NCBI GenBank assembly: GCA_963759115.1
Contig: CAVWXT010000001.1
Span: 868,001-932,000 of the forward strand
Reading direction: 5' to 3'
Length of the DNA: 64,000 bases
Source: CAVWXT01 sp963759115
GTDB taxonomy: Bacteria > Planctomycetota > Planctomycetia > Pirellulales > Thermoguttaceae
This document shows, one piece after another, positions 40,234 through 50,638 of this stretch; within the stretch, counting starts at the first letter, position 1; every line of letters begins with the position of its first letter. Under the pieces are notes generated by a model. The model saw only the letters and a list, made by a program, of their open reading frames with translations. It made no database searches and had not been told where the DNA came from. The position numbers and the translations under genes are program-made.

Positions 40234-42378
40234 CTAGGGAAGGCCGAAAGGCGGGGAGATGAACTGCGGAGTCTCGCGGTACGGCGAGCCGCTCTGGTAG
40301 AGCTTGATTCGGTCCCGAAGAACGTCGGCCAGCGCGGCGTTGTTCTGGCGGGAGGCCAACGCCAGGGCCCGCTCCGCGGTCTGCACGGCCTCGGAGAAAC
40401 GGCCCGATTCGGCGTAGGCGGCAGCCAGGGTGTCGAGGATCATCGGAACCCGGCCGCCAGGGAGATTTGCCGCTCGTTGAGCCAACTCGACGGCTTGCGG
40501 GCCGTTTCGGACTGATGCCTCGGGACTGGTTGCCAGGCCGCGGGCCATCCGGTTGAGAGCCAGCCTGTTTTCCGGCTCCGAACGAACGGCTTGGTCGAAT
40601 TGGGCAATCGCCTCCGGGATTCTCCCGCGCTGGTACAGGAGCAATCCGAGCTTGTCGCGGGCGGCGGAGTAGTCGGACCTGATCTTCAGCGTCTGCTGGT
40701 ACTCGGCGATGGCCTCGTCGAATTGCGAATCCGCCGACAAGGCGTTGCCGAGATTGTAGTGCGCCCGGGCGTACCGAGGGTCGATGTCGAGGGCCTTCCG
40801 ATACTGGGCGATGGCCTCGGCCACGCGCCCTTGGTCGTAGAGGGCAACGCCGAGGTTGTTGTAGACATCCACATAGTCGGGCTTGATTTGCAGCGCCTTG
40901 TGGTACTCGGCCATGGCCTCGTCATACTTCTTCTGATCGGCCAGCGCAATTCCGAGGTCGCCGTGGACCACTGCCTGGCCGGGCGTGATCGCCAGCACTT
41001 CCCGAAAATGGACGATGGCCTCGGCCACGCGTCCCTGTTTGTACAAGGCGCCGCCCAGATTGAAGTGGGCCAACGCGTTGCGCGAGGTGCAGGCCAGCGT
41101 GTGGTTCCACAGGGTCTCGCTGTCGCGCCAATAGGACGTCTGCCGCCACGTGCAGCCCATCAAAGCCGCCATCGCCAGCGCCGAGGCGACGCCGCACAAC
41201 CAAGCGCGGTGGGGCCACGATACGATCGCACGATTCGCTCCCCACACCAGCGCCATCGCCAGACCGATCTGGGGCAAATACGTGTAGCGATCGGCCATCG
41301 CCTGGTGTCCCACCTGCACCAGGCCGATCACCGGCACGAGCATCCCCAGGTACCAGAGCCAGCCGACCAACAGGTAGGGGCATCTCCTTCGGCAGGCCAA
41401 AACCCCGACGCTGATGCAGACCAAGAGCAGCAAGGCGCCGGCGACCTGCCACAGCGGCAGACGGTCTCCCGGATGGGGGTAGAATGCCGCCAGTCCCGCC
41501 GGATAGAAGAAGTTGCCCAAGTACGACACGTAGGAGACCAGGGCATTCTCTACTCGGGAAGTCAGGGAGATGTCCTCGATCGATTTCACGGCCTCGCTCT
41601 GGGCCAGTCGCGTCGCCACACAGGCAGCGGCCGATAGCGCCAACATCGGGAGTTTCTCGACCACGAGCCGCCACGGTTTCGCGAAACGTCCCAGCGGCCA
41701 GTAGTCCAACAGCAGCAGCACCAGCGGCAGCGTCACCAGCATCGGCTTGGCCATCAGACCCAAGGCAAACAGAGCCACCACCGTCAGGTAGCGAAAGAGC
41801 GAGAAGGGGCGATGGACGTAGCCCACGTAAGCCCCCAACGTCAACATGAAGAACAACCCGCTCAAGACGTCTTTCCGTTCCGCCACCCAGGCCACCGACT
41901 CCACCCGCAACGGATGGATGGCGAAGAGGGCGGCCACGAACGCACTCGGCCAGAGATCGCCCGTCATCCGCCACAGCACCAAGAACAGCAGGATCGCCGC
42001 GGCGGCGTGCAAGAGGACACTGGTCCAATGATGCCCACCCGATTCCAGACCATAGAACTGGCAATCCAGCATGTGGGAAAGCCAGGTCAGCGGATGCCAG
42101 TTCCTGGCACAGTTGGTGGTAAAGGCCCAGACGATTCCCTCGGCCGTCAAGCCGCTCTTGACCTGCGGGTTGTCGTACACGTACAGGTTGTCATCGAAGT
42201 TGACGAAGCCGAAATTGACGGTCCGGCAGAAGAGCATCACCACCGTCAGCAGGAGCAGGCCGCAAACGGCCAGCGCCGCCGACAGGTCCCGGACGGGGGA
42301 CTCTGCAACGACGGGGGTGCGGTCTTCGCAAGGCGGCGCTTGCTCGGGCACGACGTCTGTCCGTGATTCCAGGCACAT
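40234..42378 (-). CDS. TMTC-like GT-C glycosyltransferase with TPR repeats
   Basis: About 714 residues. The N-terminal two thirds are a polytopic GT-C-type membrane domain with the Asp-Asp signature GFVNFDDNLYVYDNP, then HPLTWLSHMLDCQFYGL and some ten helices (for example TVVALFALGLMAKPMLVTLP). The C-terminal third has at least six TPR units (AHFNLGGALYKQGRVAEAIV, VYNNLGVALYDQGRVAEAIA). The layout matches TMTC/O-mannosyltransferase-like proteins common in planctomycetes; donor and acceptor are unknown. Start ATG 42378 (MCLESRTD) with AGGGAAG upstream. Confidence 0.8.
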   Translation of the reverse strand: MCLESRTDVVPEQAPPCEDRTPVVAESPVRDLSAALAVCGLLLLTVVMLFCRTVNFGFVNFDDNLYVYDNPQVKSGLTAEGIVWAFTTNCARNWHPLTWLSHMLDCQFYGLESGGHHWTSVLLHAAAAILLFLVLWRMTGDLWPSAFVAALFAIHPLRVESVAWVAERKDVLSGLFFMLTLGAYVGYVHRPFSLFRYLTVVALFALGLMAKPMLVTLPLVLLLLDYWPLGRFAKPWRLVVEKLPMLALSAAACVATRLAQSEAVKSIEDISLTSRVENALVSYVSYLGNFFYPAGLAAFYPHPGDRLPLWQVAGALLLLVCISVGVLACRRRCPYLLVGWLWYLGMLVPVIGLVQVGHQAMADRYTYLPQIGLAMALVWGANRAIVSWPHRAWLCGVASALAMAALMGCTWRQTSYWRDSETLWNHTLACTSRNALAHFNLGGALYKQGRVAEAIVHFREVLAITPGQAVVHGDLGIALADQKKYDEAMAEYHKALQIKPDYVDVYNNLGVALYDQGRVAEAIAQYRKALDIDPRYARAHYNLGNALSADSQFDEAIAEYQQTLKIRSDYSAARDKLGLLLYQRGRIPEAIAQFDQAVRSEPENRLALNRMARGLATSPEASVRNGPQAVELAQRAANLPGGRVPMILDTLAAAYAESGRFSEAVQTAERALALASRQNNAALADVLRDRIKLYQSGSPYRETPQFISPPFGLP

Positions 42379-42501
42379 ACTTCCCTGATTCCTCAACAAA
42401 ATGCGTGGGCCGATCTTCGACGCTGTCGGCCCATTATCGCCTGAATTCTCGCCCGATCCTCCCGGTGCGGCGGGCGATCCGCGCGGCGTTTCGCGCCTCC
42501 C

Positions 42502-42593
42502 CCGGGGCCGTTCGGTTCTTCACTGTGGGAGGCGACTCCTGTCGCCGATGGCCGTAAATTCCGCCGGTTCTCGGCGACTGGAGTCGCCTCCTA
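42502..42593. repeat. REP-like palindrome, family A, split by a group II intron
   Basis: Inner 21-bp arms at 42528-42548 and 42571-42591 as in the other family-A copies. An outer 20-bp arm at 42502-42521 has its perfect complement at 43394-43413, beyond the intron. So the element was a long stem whose right arm is now split by the 786-nt insertion. Confidence 0.85.
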
Positions 42594-43379
42594 GTGCGCT
42601 TGTGAGTGTATCGAATCAGCAAGGTGCAAGTCCTTGTCGAAATTGGGTTTGAACTTCGTAACCGAAAGTAACTGCGTCCTCGTGAGAGGGGGTGGAGAGC
42701 AACTGAAGGTGAACGGCTGGTCCGCAGGATGACGAACTCGATTCGGCCGGTTGTCGTGGCGAGCCTGCTAGGAAAAGGCGAAGCCCAAGTGACGCTGTGG
42801 TCCTCGCAAGGGATGCGGTCGGCAGACCGCGCGGTAAGCTCCGGGGGGAAACCAAACCAAGCCCCAGAGGCGGCAACAGGTGGTTGGAGGCGGAACGGTC
42901 GGAAGGTTTGATACATGAAGCAAGGAGACCTGGGCGGGTACAAGGACGAAGTTCATTGTCCCTGATAAGGATACGAAGAATCGACCGCCCAGGAGTCAGA
43001 GCGTCCATACGAGCGAGGAAGCGGGGCAATGCCCGTCGAGCAAAGGGACGCAGGAAAGTGGATGAAACATGACGCACGGCCAAAACCACACCGTACCGCG
43101 AGTGTCGGCAACGACTAGCCACGACGGACTGCGTCAGGCACACGTAACTTGGCTCAGATTGGCCGCACCGTCGATGTTGCATGTTGGTGGCCTTCCCGTG
43201 AAGGTCAGGGCCTTTCGCTTCTGCCGATCCCGAGAAGGAACCTTGTTTCCTTCCCGCGCTCGGTTCACCAATCCTCTACGAGGTAACACCACTAACCGGA
43301 GAGCCGGATGCGGGAAATCCGCCAGTCCGGTTCGGAGGGAGGGGAGGCCGGGAACTTAACCGGCCTTCCCTACCCCTAT
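42594..43379 (+). mobile_element. ORF-less group II intron, copy 1
   Basis: 786 nt. The 5' end is GTGCGC, matching the group II GUGYG consensus. Domain V is at 43301-43333: stem GAGCCGG/CCGGTTC containing the AGC triad, a GAAA-type terminal loop within GCGGGAAATCCGC, and a two-base bulge. Domain VI follows (43334-43379; stem GGCCGG/CCGGCC, candidate branch A in AACTTAA), and the intron ends CCCCTAT. Borders are confirmed by comparison: exon sequence TCCTA|CAGT rejoined matches the flank TCCCACAAT of unoccupied family-A repeats. No reverse transcriptase/maturase motif exists in any frame, so splicing or mobility would need a protein in trans. Position just 3' of a hairpin is the habit of class IIC introns; class assignment is inferred. 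Confidence 0.88.
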
Positions 43380-43777
43380 CAGTATTCTATCTTGAAGAAC
43401 CGAACGGCCCCGGCGCCTTCCCAATCTACCCTACCGCACAGACTGTGCGGCGGACCCAGAATTTTCGTGCTGGGAAAGGTCTGCCGTGGGAGGTTGGGTG
43501 GGAGGGATTGTAGCGGATGTAGTGGCGGTTGGACGGAAGATATTCCGCACACTGCGGCAGGGGTGCCGCCACGAAGAGATGACCGGCGTCGCGCGGCCCG
43601 TTCGGTTTGCAACGGTCGTGCCGGTTGAAGGGACGTGCCCGGGGCAATCTAGTGCCCCAGCCGTGCTGTGTTGACAGCTTGGGTGCCACTGGCCGCTTGC
43701 CGGCCAGTGCAGGAATCGGCCGCAGCACGGGCTGACAAGCAGCTCGCAGCACCCGTCAAGTCAGGCCGGTCGGGGCA
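43380..43777. repeat. Intergenic region with right arm of split palindrome and a second large palindrome
   Basis: 43394-43413 is the outer right arm of the interrupted family-A element. From 43649 to 43781 a composite inverted repeat has outer arms CTAGTGCCCC/GGGGCACTAG and inner hairpins (CTGGCCGCTTGCCGGCCAG near 43690), reaching into the stop of the M23 gene. No coding sequence was recognised in the 398-bp gap. Confidence 0.7.
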
Positions 43778-45301
43778 CTAGGGCTCGATGCGGACCTGGA
43801 GTTGCGCGGTGGCCGTTTGACCGCGGTTGTTAGCCCGCGAAACCGAGACCAGGTAGTGGCCCGCTCGGGCGTAGCGGTGCGTGGTAATCGCATAGCCATC
43901 CTTGGCGTGGATGGCCGGTTTCTTGCCGTCGGCTTCCGGCGCCACGGGCACCGATTGCACGTCCACCGGCGGAGTGCCGTCGCCAAAGTTCCATCGTTCG
44001 TGGCCGCCCGCCAGGGCGTCGCCGAACGAACGGACCTTGAACGTCACTTCATCGCCGGCCTTCAGGTCAAACGTGGGCCAATACACCGCATGAATCGCCG
44101 GCGGCAGAAGCTCCGGATGCTCGCGGTCGAGCACTTGCACGACGGCGAAATCGTAGTCCACCCGGCCGTCGGCGTCGGTCACCTTGAGAGCCTCGCTGAA
44201 CTCCCCGCAGAACGTGTAGCGGCGGGTGACCTTGGGGCCATCGACGGTCGGATTGTCGTGATAGATCCACTGGTAGCGGGTGATGTGCTGGGGGCCCTTG
44301 GCGCTCCAGGAGAGACTGCCGTCGAGTACGACGTCGTCGCCGGCCCACACGACGTGATGCGGCCGGGCGACGGCCTGAAGCGGCGTTTGCCGCTGGGCGT
44401 GATAGGCCTGCCAGATGAAGGCATAGCCTTCGAGAATGCCGAATTTGCCGCTGGGTTGCGGGGCCACGATATCGAAGTGCAAATGCGACCAGCCGCCGCT
44501 GCCCCCTTCCTTGCCCAACACGCCGACCTTCTGGCCCATCTTGACCCGCGCGCCGGGTTTCACCGCCGGATCGATCGAGAACAGATGGCTGTAGCGGTAG
44601 TACCAGCCGCGGCCGTCGCGGAGATAGACCACGTCGTAGCGCGGCTCGACGGCCGAAGGGAAGTCGGCCGGCTTGACCGTTTCCGTCCCGGCCGTGGTCA
44701 CCACGGCGTCGGTGGCCGCCACGACGGCGGTCAGTCCCTCCGCGCCGCCGATGTCCAGGCCCCAGTGATAGTAGATCTGTTTCTTGGCCGGGCTTTCGCC
44801 GCCATCGACGTACGTCGGCTCGTTGGCCATCTGCGTCAGGCTGGCGAACCAGCGCTGGTTGGCGGGATACAGGAACGTGCCCGGCCGAATCCACGGAGAG
44901 CCGGCGGGCCACAACCGCAGCCGCGCGTCCTTTTCCAGGGCCCAAGGGTTCAGCTTGGCTTGCACGCAGCCCTTGGTGACGGCGCAGTCGATTTGCACTC
45001 CGCCCACCGCGACCGGCAGCCGGTAGTTGCCCGCCGTGAGCGTGGCCTTCTGGCCGTTGACTTCGATGGTGACGCGGGCCTCGCGCACCGCCTGGCGCAG
45101 GTCGTCACGCGTCTCCTTCAGGTCCAACAGCTTGACGGCCGCAGTACCGCCATCAGAGAGCTTTACGTCGCACGACTCGCCAATGTTCAGATCGACGGAT
45201 CGCAAGAGCGGCTCGATGGCGGGCGGCCAACTCTCTGCGGCCTGAAGCGGCAGATTCGCCAGAAAGGCAAGTGCGGCCAGAGCAAGGAAAGCGGATCTCA
45301 T
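43778..45301 (-). CDS. Secreted M23 (LytM-type) peptidase with PKD-like domains
   Basis: 507 residues. Signal peptide FLALAALAFLANLPLQAAES. The LytM domain has YHWGLDIGG (HxxxD) near residue ~180 and HLHFDIV (HxH) near ~275, so the zinc site looks complete. Two PKD-like modules follow (VVWAGDDVVLDGSLSWSAKG ... YTFCGEFSEALKVTDADG; ERWNFGDGTPPVDV). M23 enzymes cut peptidoglycan cross-links or act as structural LytM factors. Start ATG 45301 with GGAGG at 8 nt. Confidence 0.85.
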   Translation of the reverse strand: MRSAFLALAALAFLANLPLQAAESWPPAIEPLLRSVDLNIGESCDVKLSDGGTAAVKLLDLKETRDDLRQAVREARVTIEVNGQKATLTAGNYRLPVAVGGVQIDCAVTKGCVQAKLNPWALEKDARLRLWPAGSPWIRPGTFLYPANQRWFASLTQMANEPTYVDGGESPAKKQIYYHWGLDIGGAEGLTAVVAATDAVVTTAGTETVKPADFPSAVEPRYDVVYLRDGRGWYYRYSHLFSIDPAVKPGARVKMGQKVGVLGKEGGSGGWSHLHFDIVAPQPSGKFGILEGYAFIWQAYHAQRQTPLQAVARPHHVVWAGDDVVLDGSLSWSAKGPQHITRYQWIYHDNPTVDGPKVTRRYTFCGEFSEALKVTDADGRVDYDFAVVQVLDREHPELLPPAIHAVYWPTFDLKAGDEVTFKVRSFGDALAGGHERWNFGDGTPPVDVQSVPVAPEADGKKPAIHAKDGYAITTHRYARAGHYLVSVSRANNRGQTATAQLQVRIEP

Positions 45302-45343
45302 GAAATTGTCCTCCAGGTTTTGCGGCGCATCGGATGTCGGGTC

Positions 45344-45408
45344 GGGTGCCACGGGCCGCTTGACTGCCCGTGGAGGGGACACGGGCAGGCAAACTGCCCG
45401 TGGCACCC
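45344..45408. repeat. REP-like palindrome, family D
   Basis: Perfect 13-bp outer arms GGGTGCCACGGGC (45344-45356) and complement (45396-45408), with inner arms around CTGCCCGTG/CACGGGCAG. It lies in the 461-bp divergent gap 45302-45762, which otherwise contains no recognised feature. Confidence 0.8.
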
Positions 45409-45762
45409 GGAACTTTCTGTGTGTCAGACTACGACCACCAGGGCCGAACCTCTTCCACGTCTTCTCCGTAGAAATGGCAGAACCCTTACCTTACCTGCTC
45501 GGTTCCTCGTTTTCAAGACTGCCGTCATGCAAGACCGGTGGCCAAAACGCGACGTTTGCGGCGAAATTGCCACGCGCGGGCATCGGCGTGGTGCAATTCC
45601 GCCCCGCGATTTGACGCTCCGGATGTTCTGACACACACTTCAACAGCAGAAATTCTGCGGTCGCTCATCTCGACAGTGTCTTTTCGCTAGAGTCTCGTCG
45701 TCAACAACTTGTCTGCCGCTCTTCGGCGGCGCCCTCGTTGAACCAGCATCACGGTATACATC

Positions 45763-48700
45763 ATGCGCGGTCCCCGGCTCGACGTGCGATGGTTGCGCCT
45801 TCGCAATACCACCTCAACGGAAGTTGCCCGATTCCTCAATTGCCAAGACTGGCTTTGGGGAGAATCGCCCAAAGACCGATCCCGCGGCCGACGGCGGCCG
45901 CTGTACATCGAGCCCTTGGAGTCGCGGTGCCTGATGGATGCCGCCGGATTGGCGTCGCTCGTCGCACCGAGCTGGTTCGAAAGCGTTCCTGACGTTGCCG
46001 GACCAGAGCACGCCGGCGCCGCTACCTGGACCGCCCAGGATACGATTGAGTCTACTCAGAATGCTCCCGCATCGCAGGTCGGCCAGTCGAATCTCTACGA
46101 CTGGATCGTCCAGTTCAACACGGCTTCGCTGGCCGGCATCACTTCCGCGGCCGAGACGACGAGCCTCTTGGTCGGCGGCGGGCATCGAGTTCCAGGCGAT
46201 TCGCGGCCTGGGGCTGGCCGGGCAGGTGTTGGTGCGAAGTTCGGGCGCGTCGCTGGATGCCGTGGAGAACTGGCTGGCCAACGACGCGCAACGTGGCCAG
46301 CTTCGAGGAAGACGCCGTCCGCCAGTTCCAGATGGTCCCCAACGATCCGCAAGTTGAATCAGCTCTGGGGCATGACCAAAATCGACGCGCCGGACGCCTG
46401 GAACATCTCGACCGGCAGCCGGAGCGTGGTGGTCGCCGTGATCGATACCGGCGTGGACTACACGGATTCCGACCTGGCCGCCAACATCTGGACCAACCCC
46501 GGCGAAATCGCCGGCAACGCCGCCGACGACGACGGCAACGGCTTCGCGAACGACGTCCACGGCTACGATTTCGCCAACAACGACAGCGATCCGATGGACG
46601 ACAACGGCCACGGCACGCACGTCGCCGGCACGATCGCCGCGGTGGGCAACAACGGCCAGGGCGTGGCCGGCGTAAACTGGTCGGTGTCGATCATGCCGCT
46701 GAAGTTCCTCAACAGCCAGGGGACGGGCTACCTCTCCGACGCCATCCGGGCCGTCAACTACGCCACCATGGAGCGCACCCGCTACGGCGTGAACGTCCGC
46801 GTGATGAACAATAGCTGGGGCGGCGGCGATTTCAGCGCGGCCATGCAGAGCGCCATCCAGGCCGCCAACGACGCCGGCATCCTCTTCGTCGCCGCCGCGG
46901 GAAACAGCGGCCTCAATAACGACGTCAACCCCCAATATCCGGCCAACTATACGCCGCCCAACGTAATCTCCGTGGCGGCCAGCGATCAGAACGACCGCCT
47001 GGCAAGCTTCAGCAACTACGGCGCCACGACCGTCGACATCGCCGCGCCGGGCGTGTCGATCTACAGCACCATTCCCGGCAACATGTACGCGATGTATTCG
47101 GGCACGAGCATGGCGACGCCCTTCGTATCGGGCGTGGCCGCGCTGGCCTGGTCGATCGACCCCAACGCCTCGGTGGCCGACATCCGCAATGCCATCCTCA
47201 AGGGCGCCGATCCGGTGCCGGCCTTGAGCGGCAAAGTGGCCACCGGCGGCCGGCTCGATGCCTACAACACGCTCCGGCTGCTCGACGTACAACTGCCGCA
47301 GGGACCCACGATCGCTTCGCTTACGGCCTCGACCAGCTCGGTCACCGCCGGTGGGGCCGTCACCCTGGCGCCCACGGCATCGCCGACTCGGCCGGCGCCG
47401 TCAGCGGAGTCTATCTCTACGTGGATGCCAACAACAACGGCCAATACGACGCCAGCGACCCCTTGGCCGGCTCGACCACAACCATCGGCGGCGGCGAGGC
47501 CAGCATTCGCCTGAACACGGCCGGCCTCACGCCGGGGACCTATCGCCTCTTTGCCAGGGCACAAGACAACCGCGCGCGATGGAGCCCCGCGGTCAGCACC
47601 ACGTTGACCGTGCTGCCGGCCGACGATCACGGCGACAACGCCGCCACGGCCGCGGCCGTCGGCTCGCCCAGCTCGACCTCCGGCACGATCGAGGTCAAAG
47701 GCGACGTCGATTGGTTCAAGTTTCAGGCCGTGGCCGGGAAGACCTACACCTTCACCATGCAACTCGGCACGTTGCGCGACACGGTGTTGTCGCTCTACGA
47801 CGTGAACGGCGCGGCGCGGCTGGCCTTCAACGACGATTACGGTTCGACGTCCGCCTCGCAAATTACCTGGAAGGCGCCCGCCAGCGGGACCTATTTCCTG
47901 GCCGTCGGCGCGTATGGCAACTCCCTGACCGGCAGTTACGTGCTCGATGTGGTGTGCCAAAGCTTAAATTCCGCTCCCGTGCTGGCGGCCATTGGCGACC
48001 GGGTCATGCCCCTTTCACAAGGCACCCTGCGCCTTACCGTGACGGCCAGCGACCCCGATGGCGATCCGCTGCGATATTCGGCCAAGATTTTGACAGCGGA
48101 TTCGATGACCGCCTACAGCGGCAGCAGTGTCACCGCGAGCATGGCAGGCAACGTGCTCACGGTAAATCGCCTGGCCAGCTATACCAAGGACTTCTGCGTC
48201 CAGGTGACAGTCAGCGACGGGAAGAGCACGGCCTTCCAGACGTTCCGCGTTTCGCCCAGTGCGACGCCATCCGCCCGGAGTGCCGCGTTGACCTCCGCGA
48301 TCTCGGCAGTTGCCGGCGACTCGCCGGAACTGCCGGGCACGTCTCCGACGGCGCCGATGACCTCGTCGATCGACGCGGCGGCTTGGATGGTTTGGGAATC
48401 GCACGGCCTGCCGAGCAGCGCATTGTCGAGTGTCTTCGACACGCTGGCCGCCACGTTGCCGCTGACGGGCGCCCCAAGTTCGCTACGCGATGACGTGTTC
48501 GGTCGCCTCGTATCCAGCGACGAGTCTCCCGTCGCTTCGGACCGGCCGTTGGCGGCGTTGGACTATGAATACGGGTGCCTGCTCGCCGGCGATCCGACCG
48601 ACACCTGGCTGACACGCGCAAGCGGGGCTTCGCCCGCCGCCGGGCGGCCGGATGCCGGCGGCGAATGGTCGACGGCCGGCGAGGAGACAATCGCCGCCGA

Positions 48701-48770
48701 TCTCGGGCCAAGGTGCTCCGTCGAGCGGCGTGCGATCGACGAGATCTTCGACCTGCTGGCTGGTCTCTAA
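45763..48770 (+). CDS. Secreted subtilisin-like (S8) serine protease with PPC domain
   Basis: About 1000 residues with frames joined. The N-terminus carries PLYIEPLESRCLMDA, the planctomycete extracellular-protein signature (LEPLExRxLL-like), in place of a classic signal. The S8 domain is complete: VAVIDTGVDYTDSD (Asp), GHGTHVAGTIAA (His) and YSGTSMATPFVSGVAA (Ser). Then an Ig-like stretch, a pre-peptidase C-terminal domain (GDVDWFKFQAVAGKTYTFTM) and a cadherin-like region. Breaks near 46178, 46285, 46350 and 47385 fall where both sides are family-like. The conserved C-terminal end (AIDEIFDLLAGL) recurs in planctomycete surface proteins. Role: extracellular proteolysis. Confidence 0.87.
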
Positions 48771-48776
48771 CAGTCT

Positions 48777-48861
48777 GTTGAAAAAGGGGACTGGCTCCGA
48801 ACGGACAAGCGAAAACCCCACGAGAAACAATGGTCGTGAGGTGCCTGTCCCCTTTTTCAAC
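48777..48861. repeat. Inverted repeat downstream of the subtilase gene
   Basis: Perfect 15-bp arms GTTGAAAAAGGGGAC (48777-48791) and GTCCCCTTTTTCAAC (48847-48861), starting 6 bp after the stop codon; it may serve as a terminator. A half-related sequence (CAGCCCGTTGAAA) is at 50745-50757. Confidence 0.75.
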
Positions 48862-49019
48862 GGCCTGCTAACGGTTGTTTTGGGGATTTGCCCGCCGACT
48901 TGGCGCGGTTGTAGGGATTCTTACGCCGCCCGAGCGGCGTGCCGATACTGTGAACTAAGATTGGGAAGGCGGGGCGCGGTCAGCGCCCCGCAGCGAGGGC
49001 ACTCCAGGAGACGAATCCG

Positions 49020-49439
49020 ATGCTTACTGCCGCACTCTATTGTTTTGGAATTGCCGCGTTCCTCGTTGCGGCATCGGTCTGCCTCTCCGTCGGCAGGCTA
49101 TTGAAGCTGAACCATCTGGCGAATCTTGACAAGAATCCCGCGTGGGACGGAAAGACCAAGTGGGAGGACATGAAGGCGGCGTTCCTCGTGTACTACGTGC
49201 GCTGCCAAGAAAGGGAATCCGAGAACCGGCAGAGGATTCTCTCGTGGGCCCGCACGCTCTTGTTCTGCGCCGGACTCTGCCTTATCGGGGTCTGTTTCCA
49301 AGTCGAGTTCAACGAGAACGTCTCCATTCCCCAATTCGTCGCTCACGTGAAACACCCGCGTGCAACAGCAGCCCTTCCTGAACTGCCGCAAGGGACGCCG
49401 GACCGCACGGAACAGCGCGACAACGACCCTCAGCAGTAA
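49020..49439 (+). CDS. Small membrane protein, unknown
   Basis: 139 residues with two membrane helices (ALYCFGIAAFLVAASVCLSV and TLLFCAGLCLIGVCFQVEF) flanking a charged cytoplasmic loop (KWEDMKAAFLVYYVRCQERE); the C-terminus is polar. ATG follows GGAGACGAATCCG. It may be co-transcribed with the next gene, 26 bp downstream. No family recognised. Confidence 0.65.
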   Translation: MLTAALYCFGIAAFLVAASVCLSVGRLLKLNHLANLDKNPAWDGKTKWEDMKAAFLVYYVRCQERESENRQRILSWARTLLFCAGLCLIGVCFQVEFNENVSIPQFVAHVKHPRATAALPELPQGTPDRTEQRDNDPQQ

Positions 49440-49465
49440 GACTGAAAACGGACTGACGCTGCACC

Positions 49466-50638
49466 ATGTCAAGCAACCGAAACCGACAAGACAGTGACAT
49501 CGACACCCCGGAAGCGGTCGGCCAACGGCTCAACGCAACGCTCGACCAAGAGACGCCTCCGCCAGAAGAAGGCCGGCAGTTGGACGCCGAGCTTCAATCG
49601 CGTCTGAACCAAACGCTTGACCAATTGCAGTCTGCTTGCCTCGAGGAATCGGAGTCCCAGCAGGATGCCCTGACGGGAGAGCTCCGCCAGCGAGAAGCCC
49701 TGGAGGCTCAACGGCGGCAATGGCAAGACGAGCACGCCGAAGCCCGGCGGCGATTGCAGGACGAGCGCGAGGAACTGGATGCCCAATGGGCGGAACTGCA
49801 GTCGCAGCGCAACGCCTTCGCCGAGGAGTGCCGGCGCTGGGAACTGCGGCAGGCCGCGGCGCCGTCCGCGGCCGGGCAGGGCGGTCAGCCGGCGGATGCA
49901 ATTGCCGAGGAAGAACAAGCACAAGAGCCCGCGCCGCAACCTTGTTTTCAACCAGTATCCGAACAAGCTCCCGTCGATCTGGCGGAAGTGCTCCGTCGCC
50001 GGGGTCACGCCATCGATGTGGACGCAGACCAGGCAGAAGCGGAGAACCCCGTAAGACGGACGTGCCGGCCGGTCGATGCCGCGCCCCATCCGCCGACGGC
50101 CGCGGCGGCCGCGTCGCCCCAACACGCCGAGGAAGAAGAATCCATCGAGAGTTACGTGGCGAGGTTCACGCAACGCATCCTGTCGTCCCCGGGCGCATCG
50201 AGGGCAGTCTCTCCCACTCCGCCGGCCGAGACGCCGCCAAACGAACCCGTCGAGGCGAACGCCGAAGATGCCGTCGGGCCCGCCACGCCGCAAATTGCCT
50301 GCACGCCCGAGACAACCGTACGCGGGCCGCGCAGGCCGGCCCCGGAGACGCACATCGACATGCTGGCCTTGCGGGACTTGTCCCGATTGTCGGCGCGAAA
50401 CGCGATCGGCCAACACGCCAAGCAGGTGCTGGTTCGCCGCGTGCAATCCAAGCTGATGGTCGCCGCTGTCGGGCTGCTGTCCGGCGGGGGGCTGTGGTGG
50501 ATGTGGACGATGTCCAGCCTGCGAGCGGTGCCGTTCTATGCGTCGCTAGTGGCCCTCTTTGCCGGGATCTACTGGGGCGTCGAGTGTGTGCTGCTGAGCG
50601 GCCGACTGATCGCCGGCGGAACCGCGCGAGAAGGATAA
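49466..50638 (+). CDS. Coiled-coil protein with C-terminal membrane helices
   Basis: 390 residues. A long coiled coil (~50-135, QWQDEHAEARRRLQDEREEL), a low-complexity acidic linker, a motif EEESIESYVARFTQRIL (~218-234), then MLALRDLSRLSARNAIGQHA and two membrane helices at the end (KLMVAAVGLLSGGGLWWMWT; FYASLVALFAGIYWGVECVL). The ESIExYMxxLLxR-like motif and the tail recur in planctomycete proteins of unknown function, from memory. It could be a structural envelope protein. Confidence 0.65.
   Translation: MSSNRNRQDSDIDTPEAVGQRLNATLDQETPPPEEGRQLDAELQSRLNQTLDQLQSACLEESESQQDALTGELRQREALEAQRRQWQDEHAEARRRLQDEREELDAQWAELQSQRNAFAEECRRWELRQAAAPSAAGQGGQPADAIAEEEQAQEPAPQPCFQPVSEQAPVDLAEVLRRRGHAIDVDADQAEAENPVRRTCRPVDAAPHPPTAAAAASPQHAEEEESIESYVARFTQRILSSPGASRAVSPTPPAETPPNEPVEANAEDAVGPATPQIACTPETTVRGPRRPAPETHIDMLALRDLSRLSARNAIGQHAKQVLVRRVQSKLMVAAVGLLSGGGLWWMWTMSSLRAVPFYASLVALFAGIYWGVECVLLSGRLIAGGTAREG

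Noticed and set aside
42616..43182. 188-residue reading frame antisense to the group II intron
   Set aside because: It overlaps structured intron RNA, has an Arg/Ser/Pro-rich composition without any known motif and no ribosome site; it recurs only because the intron is repeated.
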